From Actinoplanes sandaracinus (GTDB lineage Bacteria; Actinomycetota; Actinomycetes; Mycobacteriales; Micromonosporaceae), in the NCBI RefSeq assembly GCF_030009775.1, contig NZ_JASCTH010000008.1, forward strand, positions 1-64,000: a stretch of 64,000 nucleotides of DNA. The letters are read 5' to 3'. The notes beneath the pieces were generated by a model. It was given only the letters and a program-made list of their open reading frames with translations, did not search any database and had not been told where the DNA came from. Position 1 is the stretch's first letter, and each line of letters starts with the position of its first letter. This document shows, one piece after another, positions 43,241 to 51,730 of the stretch. The translations under genes were made by a program, and so were the position numbers.

Positions 43241-43697
43241 CTTTCGCAGCTGGCGGGCTGCTCGACGATTGGTGGCAGCTGGGACAGCCGTGACCTGCAC
43301 CTGGGTCGCGGCTGGTTCGCGTTCCGAAGCCATCGAAGTGGGACTCCCGGGAGGGGCGGCGTTCGCATTCGAGGTGCGCGGGACCAGCATGAAGGACTTT
43401 TATCCCGGCGCCATCAGGAGTACGAGGGTGACCGTGACAAATCCCTACCCCTTTCCGATCAACGTGCATTCGATTCAGGCGCGGGTCGCCGAGACCTCGA
43501 GATGGCGGTGCAAGCCGACCGCGACAAACCTGAAGGTCGGGCCCTTCAGCGGGAGGTTGCCGCTGGCTGTGTCGGCGCGCGGCCAGAAGGCTGCCGGGGA
43601 ACTCGAGGTGACAATGCCGAAAACGGTCGCTGATGCGTGCCAGAAGGCAACCTTCCGGCTGGTGTTCACGGCCACGGCGAGCAGGACGGCGCGGTGA
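43230..43697 (+). CDS. Secreted paralog 3 of 5 (divergent)
   Basis: The protein has 155 residues and a GTG start. The signal region lacks the AAWAxW motif of its neighbours. The body keeps the family pattern: FYPGAIRSTRVTVTNPYPFPIN, a cysteine in WRCKPT and ACQKATFRLVF near the end. It overlaps both neighbours (11 bp and 4 bp), so translation is coupled through the operon. Function unknown. Confidence 0.7.
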   Translation: MLRDFRSWRAARRLVAAGTAVTCTWVAAGSRSEAIEVGLPGGAAFAFEVRGTSMKDFYPGAIRSTRVTVTNPYPFPINVHSIQARVAETSRWRCKPTATNLKVGPFSGRLPLAVSARGQKAAGELEVTMPKTVADACQKATFRLVFTATASRTAR

Positions 43698-44416
43698 GGC
43701 GGCAGACGGCGGCGTTGGTCGTCGCGGCTGGCGCCGTCGGAGCTGTCGCCATGGGCAGCGGGCTCACCGCGTGGGCCAACTGGTCGGTGAACTCGGCCAA
43801 CGGGTGGGCCTCAGCCGAAGCCACCGCTCTGCCCGCCATGGACAGACCGGAGGCCAAGGTGGCCACCAAGACGCCTCGGGTGGACTGGGACGCGGTGAAG
43901 TTCGGGTCCGGGCACGCCGTCAGCGGGTATGTGGTCACCCGGCATGTGGGTGGCACTCAAGCGGAGGCATGCCGGGTCCCCGCAGTGACGCTGACCTGTT
44001 TGGATTCCGGGGCGGAGCCGGGGAGCAGGGTGACCTACACGGTTCGAGCGATCGCCGGGGACCGGTGGACGGGGCCGGCGAGTGCGGCCAGCGTGGAGCG
44101 TCAGGTGCCGGGCAAGTCGGCTGAGTCCAGCCTTGCGGCAGGGGCTCCGTCGAACGAGGTCCTCGGGGCGGAGGGGACGTCCGGAAACACGACCACCGAC
44201 AGCGGGAACGCCGTGAGCGGGACGGGCCGAGCACACACGGGCGGGACGACCGGGAAAGTCACCGGCGGTAGTGGGACCGTGAGCAAGGCGCCGGCGAAGG
44301 GGGCCACGCCGGTGCCCGCACCGTCGGCGTCGTCTTTGACGGCGACTCCCGGGACGGCGTCGCCGTCGCCGTCGGTGACGGGCGGCGAGGGTGCGGGGGT
44401 CGGGAAGCCTGAGTGA
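43694..44416 (+). CDS. Secreted protein 4 of the cluster, fibronectin-III-like domain and low-complexity tail
   Basis: The predicted protein has 240 residues and a GTG start overlapping the previous stop (GTGA). The N-terminal helix ends LTAWANWSVNSANGWASAEA, again W-A-x-W. A fibronectin type III-like domain follows (YVVTRHVGG through TYTVRAIAGDRWTGPAS), with ACRVP and LTCLD as a likely disulfide. The last 100 residues are Gly/Ser/Thr/Pro-rich with no anchor motif, as in wall-spanning linkers. It differs in domain from the other four, so it may be the partner or anchor of the set. Confidence 0.72.
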   Translation: MRRQTAALVVAAGAVGAVAMGSGLTAWANWSVNSANGWASAEATALPAMDRPEAKVATKTPRVDWDAVKFGSGHAVSGYVVTRHVGGTQAEACRVPAVTLTCLDSGAEPGSRVTYTVRAIAGDRWTGPASAASVERQVPGKSAESSLAAGAPSNEVLGAEGTSGNTTTDSGNAVSGTGRAHTGGTTGKVTGGSGTVSKAPAKGATPVPAPSASSLTATPGTASPSPSVTGGEGAGVGKPE

Positions 44417-44688
44417 TCCTCGCGTGTCCGGGCTCGTTGTGCGACGGGACCGGCAGGCATCGGCGCTGGATTAACCGGTTACAGGGGAACCTCGGCGAGA
44501 TCATCGGGCGGTGGCCCGAATCGGTTTCGTCACCCCTCGGAGGTAAGCCGTATAGGCAGACCTGTCCGATTTATGCGCCAGAAGGGCGGACGGAAAACCG
44601 ATCACATCGGACATCTCTGTCGGGGAACGTTATATGAGCGCCGAACCCGGCATCTTTCCCACCGGCCCTTCGAGGAGGAACGAGCCGC

Positions 44689-44742
44689 ATGCCCGACCCG
44701 AGCGATGCCCGCGCGGCGGCCACCACCGAGGTTGCTTCGTGA
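44689..44742 (+). CDS. 17-residue leader peptide coupled to secreted paralog 5
   Basis: ATG with the strong site GAGGAGGAAC upstream encodes MPDPSDARAAATTEVAS. Its stop overlaps the next GTG (cGTGA), so ribosomes finishing it can reinitiate on the secreted-protein gene, whose own ribosome-binding site (GAGG) is weaker. Likely a translation-coupling device rather than a functional peptide. Confidence 0.5.
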   Translation: MPDPSDARAAATTEVAS

Positions 44743-45353
44743 ATCGGCGCGACACTCTATCGGGCTTCACCGAGAGCGACGGCCCGTCGCCTTCGCACAT
44801 CGAGCTGGAACCCTCGGATCACGAGGAGCCGACCTGGGAGGTGCGGCAGCCCGGTCCTCGGCGCCGCTTCGACCGGCGGGCCCGGATGATCCTCAGCGCG
44901 GCGGCGATCGCCGCGCTTCTCGCCAACGCGGGCGCGGCCTGGGCCTACTGGCGGTTCAACGGTCCGTCCGAGGAGGACCGGTGGTCGTCCGGCGGGACCG
45001 ACGTGGAAGTGGCGATCAGCGCAACCTCTGATCCGAACCGGCCGCTGCGGGCGGGTGGGGACGGCAACCTGACGGTCACGGTGACCAACCAGCATCCGGC
45101 GCCGGTGCACCTCTTCCTGATCAAGCCGGGGCCGGGCGAAGTGGTCGCCGACGACGCGCACCGGCGGGCGGGCTGTGTCGATCCGCGGGTGGAGCTGACA
45201 CAACGGACGTTCCCGGTGTCGTGGGAGGTGCCGAAGAACACGATCGGCGCCTTCATCCTGCCGGGGGCCCTCACCATGCGGCCGGGTGGGCCGGCCGCCT
45301 GCCAGGGTGCGACGTTCACGGTGCCGGTGCGGGCACAGGCCGTACGACCCTGA
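44739..45353 (+). CDS. Secreted/membrane-anchored paralog 5 of 5
   Basis: The predicted protein has 204 residues. It has a 55-residue acidic cytoplasmic N-terminus and a basic RRRFDRRAR cluster before a hydrophobic helix ending NAGAAWAYWRFNGP. The outer domain shares the paralog pattern: PLRAGGDGNLTVTVTN, RRAGCVDPR and ACQGATFTVPV. The long N-terminus suggests it stays membrane-anchored (type II) unlike paralogs 1-2. The GTG at 44739 is favoured by the overlap with the leader ORF; an ATG at 44634 in frame is possible. Confidence 0.7.
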   Translation: MNRRDTLSGFTESDGPSPSHIELEPSDHEEPTWEVRQPGPRRRFDRRARMILSAAAIAALLANAGAAWAYWRFNGPSEEDRWSSGGTDVEVAISATSDPNRPLRAGGDGNLTVTVTNQHPAPVHLFLIKPGPGEVVADDAHRRAGCVDPRVELTQRTFPVSWEVPKNTIGAFILPGALTMRPGGPAACQGATFTVPVRAQAVRP

Positions 45354-45388
45354 GGTTTCTCTCGCGGCGCACCGGTCACTAGCGGGTT

Positions 45389-46378
45389 ATGGCTATCTCG
45401 GTGGTGACCGGCGCGAGCGCCGGAATCGGGCGCGCGGTGGCTCGCGCGCTGGCGGCCCGCGGCGACAGCGTCGCTCTGCTCGCGCGCGGCGGTGAGGGGT
45501 TGGCGGCGGCGGCCGAGGAGGTACGCCGTGCCGGCGGTACCGCTCTCCCGATCGAGGTGGACGTCGCCGACTTCGACGCGGTGGACGCCGCCGCGGACCG
45601 GATCGAACGCGAGCTCGGCCCGATCGACCTGTGGGTGAACAACGCCTTCTCCAGCGTGTTCGCCCCGTTCGCGGAGATCAAGGTGGACGAGTTCGCCCGG
45701 ACCACCGAGGTCGCCTACCTCGGCTATGTGCACGGGACGAAGGCCGCGCTGTCCCGGATGCTGCCCCGCGACCGGGGCGTGGTCGTGCAGGTCGGCTCGG
45801 CGCTCGCCTACCGTGGCATCCCGTTGCAGAGCGCCTACTGCGGGGCGAAGCACGCGGTGCAGGGCTTCACCGAGTCGGTACGAGTCGAGCTGCTGCACGA
45901 CAAGAGCAACGTGCACGTGACGATGGTGCAGATGCCGGCGGTCAACACACCGCAGTTCCGCTGGGTGCTGTCCCGGCTGCCGCGGGAGGCACAGCCGGTG
46001 CCGCCGATCTACCAGCCCGAGGTGGCGGCGCGGGCCGTCGTCTACGCGGCCGAGCACCCGAGACGGCGGGAGTACTGGGTGGGTGGCTCGACGATGCTGA
46101 CGCTGGCCGCGAACGCGGTGGCGCCCGGCCTGCTCGACCGCTATCTGGCCTGGCAGGGTTACGGCAGCCAGCAGACCGGCGAGCCCCGTGACCCGGACGC
46201 TCCGGCGAACCTGTGGGCCCCGGCCGATGAGGACCGGGACGCCGGCGCCCACGGCGTATTCGACGACTCGGCCAAGAGCCGCAGCCCGCAACTGTGGGCC
46301 TCGCAGCACCACGGCACGCTCGCGATGCTGGCCGGTGGGTTGTTCACGGCGTGGGCCGTACGCGCGCTCAGACGTTGA
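45389..46378 (+). CDS. SDR family oxidoreductase with C-terminal extension
   Basis: The protein has 329 residues. The cofactor motif TGASAGIG (residues 7-14), NNAF in place of NNAG, catalytic Ser in QVGSALAY and YCGAK (YxxxK) place it in the classical short-chain dehydrogenase family. An extra 80 residues after the core end in a hydrophobic helix (GTLAMLAGGLFTAWAVRALR), suggesting membrane association. The substrate is unknown. Similar membrane-tailed SDRs are common in actinobacteria. Confidence 0.85.
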   Translation: MAISVVTGASAGIGRAVARALAARGDSVALLARGGEGLAAAAEEVRRAGGTALPIEVDVADFDAVDAAADRIERELGPIDLWVNNAFSSVFAPFAEIKVDEFARTTEVAYLGYVHGTKAALSRMLPRDRGVVVQVGSALAYRGIPLQSAYCGAKHAVQGFTESVRVELLHDKSNVHVTMVQMPAVNTPQFRWVLSRLPREAQPVPPIYQPEVAARAVVYAAEHPRRREYWVGGSTMLTLAANAVAPGLLDRYLAWQGYGSQQTGEPRDPDAPANLWAPADEDRDAGAHGVFDDSAKSRSPQLWASQHHGTLAMLAGGLFTAWAVRALRR

Positions 46379-46493
46379 TCCGGTGGCGTTCGGTCGCCGA
46401 CGGCCTGCCTGGGGCGTCCTCGGGTTTCGGGGCGGCCCGGTCGTCGGCGGCCACGCCGGTCGTCACCGGCGCCACGGACGGGGTGGCCGTGGA

Positions 46494-47144
46494 TCAGGCT
46501 CGCAGGACCGTCGGCTCGGTGATGGTGACCCGCACCCGGACGTGCGCCTCGACCGCCTGCTGCCGCGGGTCCAGGTCGAAGGCGAGCCCGCTCTCCTCGA
46601 CGTCGGCCATTCCCCCGGCGGCCCGCATCATCATCGGATGCGCGTCGGCGGCCTCGGCGTCCGAGATCTCGACGATGCGGTCCAGTTCGGAGCCGACGGC
46701 GGCGGCATACTCCCGGGCGCGTTCCAGCGCGTCGGTGACGGCCTCGCGGCGCACGTCGGCGCCGGCCCTGCTGCCCGGCCGGAGTTGCCACCAGGGGCCG
46801 GAGACCGACGTGGACTCGCCGGCGGCGAGTTGCGCCAGCAACTCGCCGAGGGGGTCGAAGTCGGAGACCGTCACCGTGGTGGTGACCGAACCCGCGTGGG
46901 TCACGCTGCGCTCGCTGCGCCGCCGGTACTCCGGGTACACGTGGAGTCCGGTGGTCTCCCGGCGCTCGACGGCCGCGCCGTAACGGTCGAGGATCTCACC
47001 GACCTCGGCCGCCCGCTCGGTGAGGCGGGCGACCACGGTCGGCTTGTCACGGTCTTTCGCCGAGACCGTCACGGAGAAGACGGCCTGCTCCGGGGGCACC
47101 TCACGGCGCGCCTCGCCATGGACGGTCACGATCGTCTTATCCAT
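46494..47144 (-). CDS. SIMPL domain (DUF541) protein
   Basis: The protein has 216 residues. The start IVTVHGEARREVPPEQAVFSV and the later TVTVSDFDPLGELL fit the SIMPL/DUF541 family (related to BP26/OMP28 in other phyla). No signal peptide is seen, so it is cytoplasmic here. The function of the actinobacterial form is unknown. It ends 115 bp from the convergent SDR gene and starts 22 bp after the end of dapC on the same strand. Confidence 0.85.
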   Translation of the reverse strand: MDKTIVTVHGEARREVPPEQAVFSVTVSAKDRDKPTVVARLTERAAEVGEILDRYGAAVERRETTGLHVYPEYRRRSERSVTHAGSVTTTVTVSDFDPLGELLAQLAAGESTSVSGPWWQLRPGSRAGADVRREAVTDALERAREYAAAVGSELDRIVEISDAEAADAHPMMMRAAGGMADVEESGLAFDLDPRQQAVEAHVRVRVTITEPTVLRA

Positions 47145-47166
47145 GGCGAGACTCCCTCGGTCGGGT

Positions 47167-48273
47167 CTAGTCGGTGAGCGGCTCCGCGAGGCGGTCGGCC
47201 GCGGCCGCCACCCGCTCGTCGCTCGCGGTCAAGGCTATCCGCACGTGGCGGGCAGCGGCCGGGCCGTAGAAGGCGCCGGGTGCGGCCAGGATGCCGCGGC
47301 GGGCGAGCCGGTCGACGGTCACCCAGCAGTCCTCGTCGCGGGTCGCCCACAGGTAGAGGCCGGCCTCCGAGAAGCTGATCTCGAAGCCGGCCTTGACCAG
47401 CGCGGACCGCAATGTGTCACGGCGGGACGCGTAACGGGCACGCTGCTGCGCCACGTGCGTCTCGTCGGTCAGCGCGGCGACCATGGCGGCCTGCACCGGA
47501 GCCGGGACGATCATGCCGGCGTGCTTGCGCACCGCCAGCAACTCGCCCACCAGGGCCGGGTCGCCGGCCACAAATCCGGCCCGGTAACCGGCCAGATTGG
47601 AGCGCTTGGAGAGGGAGTGCACGGCCAGCACTCCGGTGTAGTCGCCGCCGGTCACCTCGTCGGCGAGCACCGAGACCGGTGTGGTGTCCCAGCCCAGCGA
47701 CACGTAACACTCGTCGCTGACCACGGTGACGCCACGCTCGCGGGCCCAGTCGACCACCTTGCGCAGGTGCTCGACGGGGAGCACCTTGCCGGTCGGGTTG
47801 GACGGCGAGTTGATCCAGATGAGCTTCACCCGCCGGTCCGGTCCGATCGCGGTCAGCGAGTCGGCGCGGATCACCTCAGCGCCGGCCAGGCGGACGCCCA
47901 CCTCGTACGTCGGGTAGCAGACGGACGGGATGACCACCACGTCGCCGGGACCGACCCCGAGCAGCGTGGGCAGCCAGGCGACCAGTTCCTTGGAGCCGAT
48001 CGTGGGCAGCACGCCGAGCTCACCGGACGCCCGGCACTCCCGCGCCAGCCAGCCGGCGATCGCGGCCCGCAGTCGCGGTGTGCCGGCGGTCAGCGGGTAA
48101 CCGGGCGAGTCGGACGCGTCCGCGAGGGCCTGCCGGACGGATGCGGGGACCGGGTCGACAGGCGTGCCGACCGACAGATCCACGATGCCGCCCGGGTACC
48201 CCGCGGCGATCGCCTTGGCCGGCTCCAGCAGGTCCCAGGGGAAATCCGGCAGGGCCGACGACAGCGCGCTCAG
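47167..48273 (-). CDS. dapC: N-succinyldiaminopimelate aminotransferase DapC, possible CTG start
   Basis: The predicted protein has 368 residues. It is a class I/II PLP aminotransferase: SPSNPTGK at the substrate site and catalytic Lys in [27 protein letters not shown] near the start is the DapC hallmark. It converts the DapD product to N-succinyl-LL-DAP. No ATG or GTG fits the expected N-terminus. A CTG at 48273 sits exactly where the fdxA stop overlaps (CTGA), preserving the usual coupled arrangement. The next in-frame GTG would remove about 30 residues. Confidence 0.88.
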   Translation of the reverse strand: MSALSSALPDFPWDLLEPAKAIAAGYPGGIVDLSVGTPVDPVPASVRQALADASDSPGYPLTAGTPRLRAAIAGWLARECRASGELGVLPTIGSKELVAWLPTLLGVGPGDVVVIPSVCYPTYEVGVRLAGAEVIRADSLTAIGPDRRVKLIWINSPSNPTGKVLPVEHLRKVVDWARERGVTVVSDECYVSLGWDTTPVSVLADEVTGGDYTGVLAVHSLSKRSNLAGYRAGFVAGDPALVGELLAVRKHAGMIVPAPVQAAMVAALTDETHVAQQRARYASRRDTLRSALVKAGFEISFSEAGLYLWATRDEDCWVTVDRLARRGILAAPGAFYGPAAARHVRIALTASDERVAAAADRLAEPLTD

Positions 48274-48596
48274 TGTGCGTCCCCGCGCGGCGGCTGGGCG
48301 CCCACGAACGTCGCGTCCTTGTCGATCTTGCCGACCTTGGAGGCGCCACCGGGCGAACCGAGATCCTCGAAGAACTCGTAGTTCGCGTTCGTGTAGTCCT
48401 TCCACTGCTCCGGGACGTCGTCCTCGTAGAAGATCGCCTCCACCGGGCAGACCGGCTCGCAGGCCCCGCAGTCGACACACTCATCGGGGTGGATGTAGAG
48501 CATCCGGTTGCCCTCGTAGATGCAGTCGACCGGGCACTCCTCGATGCACGCCTTGTCGAGAACATCGAGGCAGGGCTCAGCGATGATGTAGGTCAC
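48270..48596 (-). CDS. fdxA: Seven-iron ferredoxin FdxA
   Basis: The protein has 108 residues. N-terminal cysteines in [18 protein letters not shown] bind the [3Fe-4S]/[4Fe-4S] pair with the second set [14 protein letters not shown]. The spacing matches actinobacterial 7Fe FdxA with a C-terminal extension. It is a low-potential electron carrier. It is upstream of and overlaps dapC by 4 nt, as commonly seen in actinobacteria. Confidence 0.95.
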   Translation of the reverse strand: MTYIIAEPCLDVLDKACIEECPVDCIYEGNRMLYIHPDECVDCGACEPVCPVEAIFYEDDVPEQWKDYTNANYEFFEDLGSPGGASKVGKIDKDATFVGAQPPRGDAH

Positions 48597-48680
48597 GGGT
48601 CTTTCCCTTCAAAGCCACGCCGCGGGAACCGCCGACGACAAATTGCAGAGCACTAGTATTCCCGCCGAGGGAGGTAATAC

Positions 48681-49640
48681 GTGCTCCGACAGCAGGATGT
48701 GGGACACCGGGTGGTGGTACGGCGAATTGTAGGCGTAACCGGGGACCGGACGCTCTACACGGATGCGCTCGGCGAGCTCGTGGACCTGACGGAGACCGAT
48801 CTCACACTCGCCACCGCCAAAGGCACCCTCCGAGTGCCGCTGCGCGAGGTGCACCGGGCCAAGCGGGTGCCGCCCGCCCGCCGCCCGCACGCGACCGCGG
48901 TCATCGCCCTCGAACTCGCCGCCGACGAGGCGTGGCCCGCCCCGGTGCGCGGCCGGCTGGGCGGCTGGCTGCTGCGAGCCGCCGACAACTGGACCGGCCG
49001 GGCGAACTCGGCGCTCGCCGTCGGCGACCCCGACCGTCCGCTGGAGGCGGCGATCGACGCGGTCGTCAAGTGGTACGGCGAACGCGGCCAGCAACCCCTG
49101 ATCAACGCACCGATGCCGCTCGCCGCCCCGGTCAACGCGGCCCTCGACGACCGTGGCTGGACCAGCCGGCCGCTGACGCTGGTGCAGACCGCCTCCCTCG
49201 CCCCGATCCTGGCCGAACCCGCCCGCACCGACCTGCCGCCGGCCGACCTGGCCGACTCGGCCGGCGACGACTGGTACGCCATGGTCGCCGACCACAAGGG
49301 CGCCCTGCCGGGGACCGCGCTGAGCATCCTCAACGGCGTACCGGAGAAGGTGTTCGCCCACGTCCGCGACGCGGACGGCGACCTGCTCGCGGTGGCCCGG
49401 GGCGCGGTGACCGGACCGGACCGCTGGCTCGGTGTGTCGCTGCTGCAGACGGCCCCGGCCGCACGGCGACGCGGCCTGGGGCGGCACGTGGTGCGCGGGC
49501 TGGCGCAGTGGGCGGCGCAGCGCGGAGCCACGCGCGCCTACCTCCAGGTGGAGGAGCGGAACACGGCGGCGGTCGCGCTGTACGGCCGGCTCGGGTTCAG
49601 CACCCACCACACGTACCTGACCAGGGAAGCCCCACTGTAG
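48681..49640 (+). CDS. GNAT N-acetyltransferase with N-terminal accessory domain
   Basis: The protein has 319 residues and a GTG start with GGGAGG upstream. An N-terminal SH3-like beta domain (about 1-60, VGHRVVVRRIVG..) precedes a mid segment and a C-terminal GNAT domain with the acetyl-CoA motif ARRRGLGRHVVRG (Q/RxxGxG/A) and the final NTAAVALYGRLGF. The substrate is unknown. It diverges from fdxA, and the same neighbourhood is common in actinobacteria. Confidence 0.85.
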   Translation: MLRQQDVGHRVVVRRIVGVTGDRTLYTDALGELVDLTETDLTLATAKGTLRVPLREVHRAKRVPPARRPHATAVIALELAADEAWPAPVRGRLGGWLLRAADNWTGRANSALAVGDPDRPLEAAIDAVVKWYGERGQQPLINAPMPLAAPVNAALDDRGWTSRPLTLVQTASLAPILAEPARTDLPPADLADSAGDDWYAMVADHKGALPGTALSILNGVPEKVFAHVRDADGDLLAVARGAVTGPDRWLGVSLLQTAPAARRRGLGRHVVRGLAQWAAQRGATRAYLQVEERNTAAVALYGRLGFSTHHTYLTREAPL

Positions 49641-49664
49641 CGACGGCTCTCTAGCGGCGGCTCT

Positions 49665-50132
49665 CTAGCGGCGGCGGACCACTCGCCGGGGGCGGGCCTT
49701 GCGGGCTTCCGTGTACGCCTTCAGGGCCTTGGAACGGTAGTCGCGGCCCAGCATCACGGCGATCCAGTAGCCGATCACCGAGCCCACGATCGCGCAGGCG
49801 GAGTAGAGCCAGATCTGAGCGAAGAAGTCGCCGGCGCCGTTCGCGAACGGGCCGTGACCACTGACGAACGGTCCGGCCAGAACGGTCAGAGCCATGCCGC
49901 CGAGCGCGCCGAAGCCCACGTCGGGCAGCCACTGGCTCGGCTTCTGCTGCTGCGAGCGGACGAACGTGAGGCCGCCGAGGACCAACGCGATCACCGCGAA
50001 CATCGCGATCGAGGCCAGCCCCTGCGCGTCGCCGTCGTCCGCACCGATGCGGATCGCCAGCCTGGCGACCACGTTGATCGCGAACAGGGCGACGGCCAGC
50101 ACCGTGATCCGGAACCAGGGCTGCTGCCTCAT
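49665..50132 (-). CDS. Small integral membrane protein, unknown function
   Basis: The protein has 155 residues with about four hydrophobic segments and a basic C-terminus (KARPRRVVRRR). No catalytic motif. It converges on the GNAT gene, 24 bp apart. Family not recognised; conserved membrane proteins of this type are frequent near fdxA/mshB in actinobacteria, from memory. Confidence 0.7.
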   Translation of the reverse strand: MRQQPWFRITVLAVALFAINVVARLAIRIGADDGDAQGLASIAMFAVIALVLGGLTFVRSQQQKPSQWLPDVGFGALGGMALTVLAGPFVSGHGPFANGAGDFFAQIWLYSACAIVGSVIGYWIAVMLGRDYRSKALKAYTEARKARPRRVVRRR

Positions 50133-50243
50133 CTCGTCCTCCAGAAAAGAGCACCGGAAATCTGCGTGGCGGGATCTTAGCGCCCGGGCACACCGGTGAG
50201 CCTCGATCTCCCGGCCATCTTCACCGATGGCGCGCGAGGATTC

Positions 50244-50762
50244 CTAGACCCCGCCTGAGAGTTCGCTGCCAGTCGCGGCCGGCTTGGCCAACGGCTTCAG
50301 AATCATCCGATACGAGTACACGGCGAACGTCAGGCTGCCGGCCAGGATCATCACCAGCGCCACCCAGTTCGTCGCGCCGAGCAGATAGTCGCCCTCGGTC
50401 GACCGGGTGCCGGCGGCGGCGAACATCAGCAGGGTCCACAACGCCCACGGCGGGCCGACCGCCCAGCGCCGCCCGGTCGTGGTCACGGCGAACCAGGCGA
50501 TGGCCAGATTGGCGCCGATCGCCAGCGGCACGGCCAGCGGAAGCGGGGCGCCGCCGCCCTCGTAGGGGGAGTCGCCGCTGAGCATCTGCTCGAACGCGCC
50601 GATCCGCAGGGCGCTCAGCTCCAGCTCGAGGAACGCGGTGACCACGGTGGCGATGATCGAGATGATGACGCCGGCCGCCCGGATGACGGTGTCCCACCCC
50701 GCCCAGGGCTGCCGGGGCGGCGCTTCGGGCCGGACCTCCGGCAGCGTCTCCGGCTCGGTCAT
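50244..50762 (-). CDS. Small integral membrane protein downstream of mshB
   Basis: The predicted protein has 172 residues with four membrane segments after a Pro-rich polar start ([16 protein letters not shown]). The start overlaps the mshB stop by 4 bp (ATGA), so it is translated with mshB. No family with known function is recognised; a link to mycothiol metabolism is only positional. Confidence 0.75.
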   Translation of the reverse strand: MTEPETLPEVRPEAPPRQPWAGWDTVIRAAGVIISIIATVVTAFLELELSALRIGAFEQMLSGDSPYEGGGAPLPLAVPLAIGANLAIAWFAVTTTGRRWAVGPPWALWTLLMFAAAGTRSTEGDYLLGATNWVALVMILAGSLTFAVYSYRMILKPLAKPAATGSELSGGV

Positions 50763-51637
50763 TCGCCGGCCGCGGACACGCCGCTGAACAGGTCGTTCTC
50801 CCAGCCGAACGGCCCCGACCCGGTGCCGCGCGCACCCTTCACGAGGGTGTAGTACTCCACGCCCATGAACTCGCCGCCGAAGTCGCCGGCGATGCCGTAG
50901 AGCCAGGAGTTGTCCGGGATCTGGGTGGCGTGGGCACGCATCGCCGCGGTCTTCTGCGCGTAGTGGTCGGTGCCGTCGATGCGGGCCGCGATCTCCTCGT
51001 CGGGGGTGCCGAACGGCAGATCCTCGACTTTCTCCACCTCGGCGAACGGGTTGCTCTCCGACTCGCGGAACGCCTCCATGCCGTCGCGGAGCACGCTCTG
51101 CGGCATGGCCGTCCAGTAGATCTTCTCCGGGCCGTCGGCGCCGGCCAGCTCGGCGGCACGCATCGCGACCCGGTGCGCCTGGATGTGGTCCGGATGACCG
51201 TAGAAGCCGTTCTCGTCGTAGGTGATCATCACCTGCGGGCGGACCTCGCGCATGATCTCGACCAGGTGGGCGGCCGCCTCGTCCAGGTCGGCCTGCCAGA
51301 ACGCCCGTGGGTGCTCGTTGGTCGGCAGGCCCATCATGCCGGAGTCGCGGTAGCGCCCCGAACCGCCGAGCATGCGGTGGTCGGAGACGCCGAGCGCGGC
51401 ACAGGCGCGCTCCCACTCGACCAGGCGGTAACCGCCGAGCTGATCGGAGTGGGCGGCGCCGAGCTGGGCCAGCTCCGGCACATGGATCTCGCCCTCCTCA
51501 CCGAGGGTGCAGGTCACCAGGGTCACGTGGGCGCCGGCGGAGACATAGTGCGCCATGGTCGCGCCGGTGCCGATGACCTCGTCGTCGGGGTGCGCGTGGA
51601 CCAGCAGCAGGCGGCGGGCGGGCAACTCTTGAGTCAC
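50759..51637 (-). CDS. mshB: MshB: N-acetyl-glucosaminyl-inositol deacetylase of mycothiol synthesis
   Basis: The predicted protein has 292 residues. The zinc-binding HAHPDDE (about residues 14-20, Asp as general base) and [12 protein letters not shown] (third ligand) are intact, and the length suits MshB, with its long C-terminus containing [17 protein letters not shown]. It removes acetate from GlcNAc-Ins. Mycoredoxin in this window depends on the product. There is no clear ribosome-binding site before GTG 51637; TACAGT ending 7 nt upstream suggests a leaderless transcript. Confidence 0.93.
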   Translation of the reverse strand: MTQELPARRLLLVHAHPDDEVIGTGATMAHYVSAGAHVTLVTCTLGEEGEIHVPELAQLGAAHSDQLGGYRLVEWERACAALGVSDHRMLGGSGRYRDSGMMGLPTNEHPRAFWQADLDEAAAHLVEIMREVRPQVMITYDENGFYGHPDHIQAHRVAMRAAELAGADGPEKIYWTAMPQSVLRDGMEAFRESESNPFAEVEKVEDLPFGTPDEEIAARIDGTDHYAQKTAAMRAHATQIPDNSWLYGIAGDFGGEFMGVEYYTLVKGARGTGSGPFGWENDLFSGVSAAGE

Positions 51638-51730
51638 GGCGGATACTGTACGCGCGACCACCGACAGGTTCGGTTCACCAGCCCGCGGTTTGCCCGGCGC
51701 GAGTCGCCCCCGATCGGCGATGCTGGGGGC

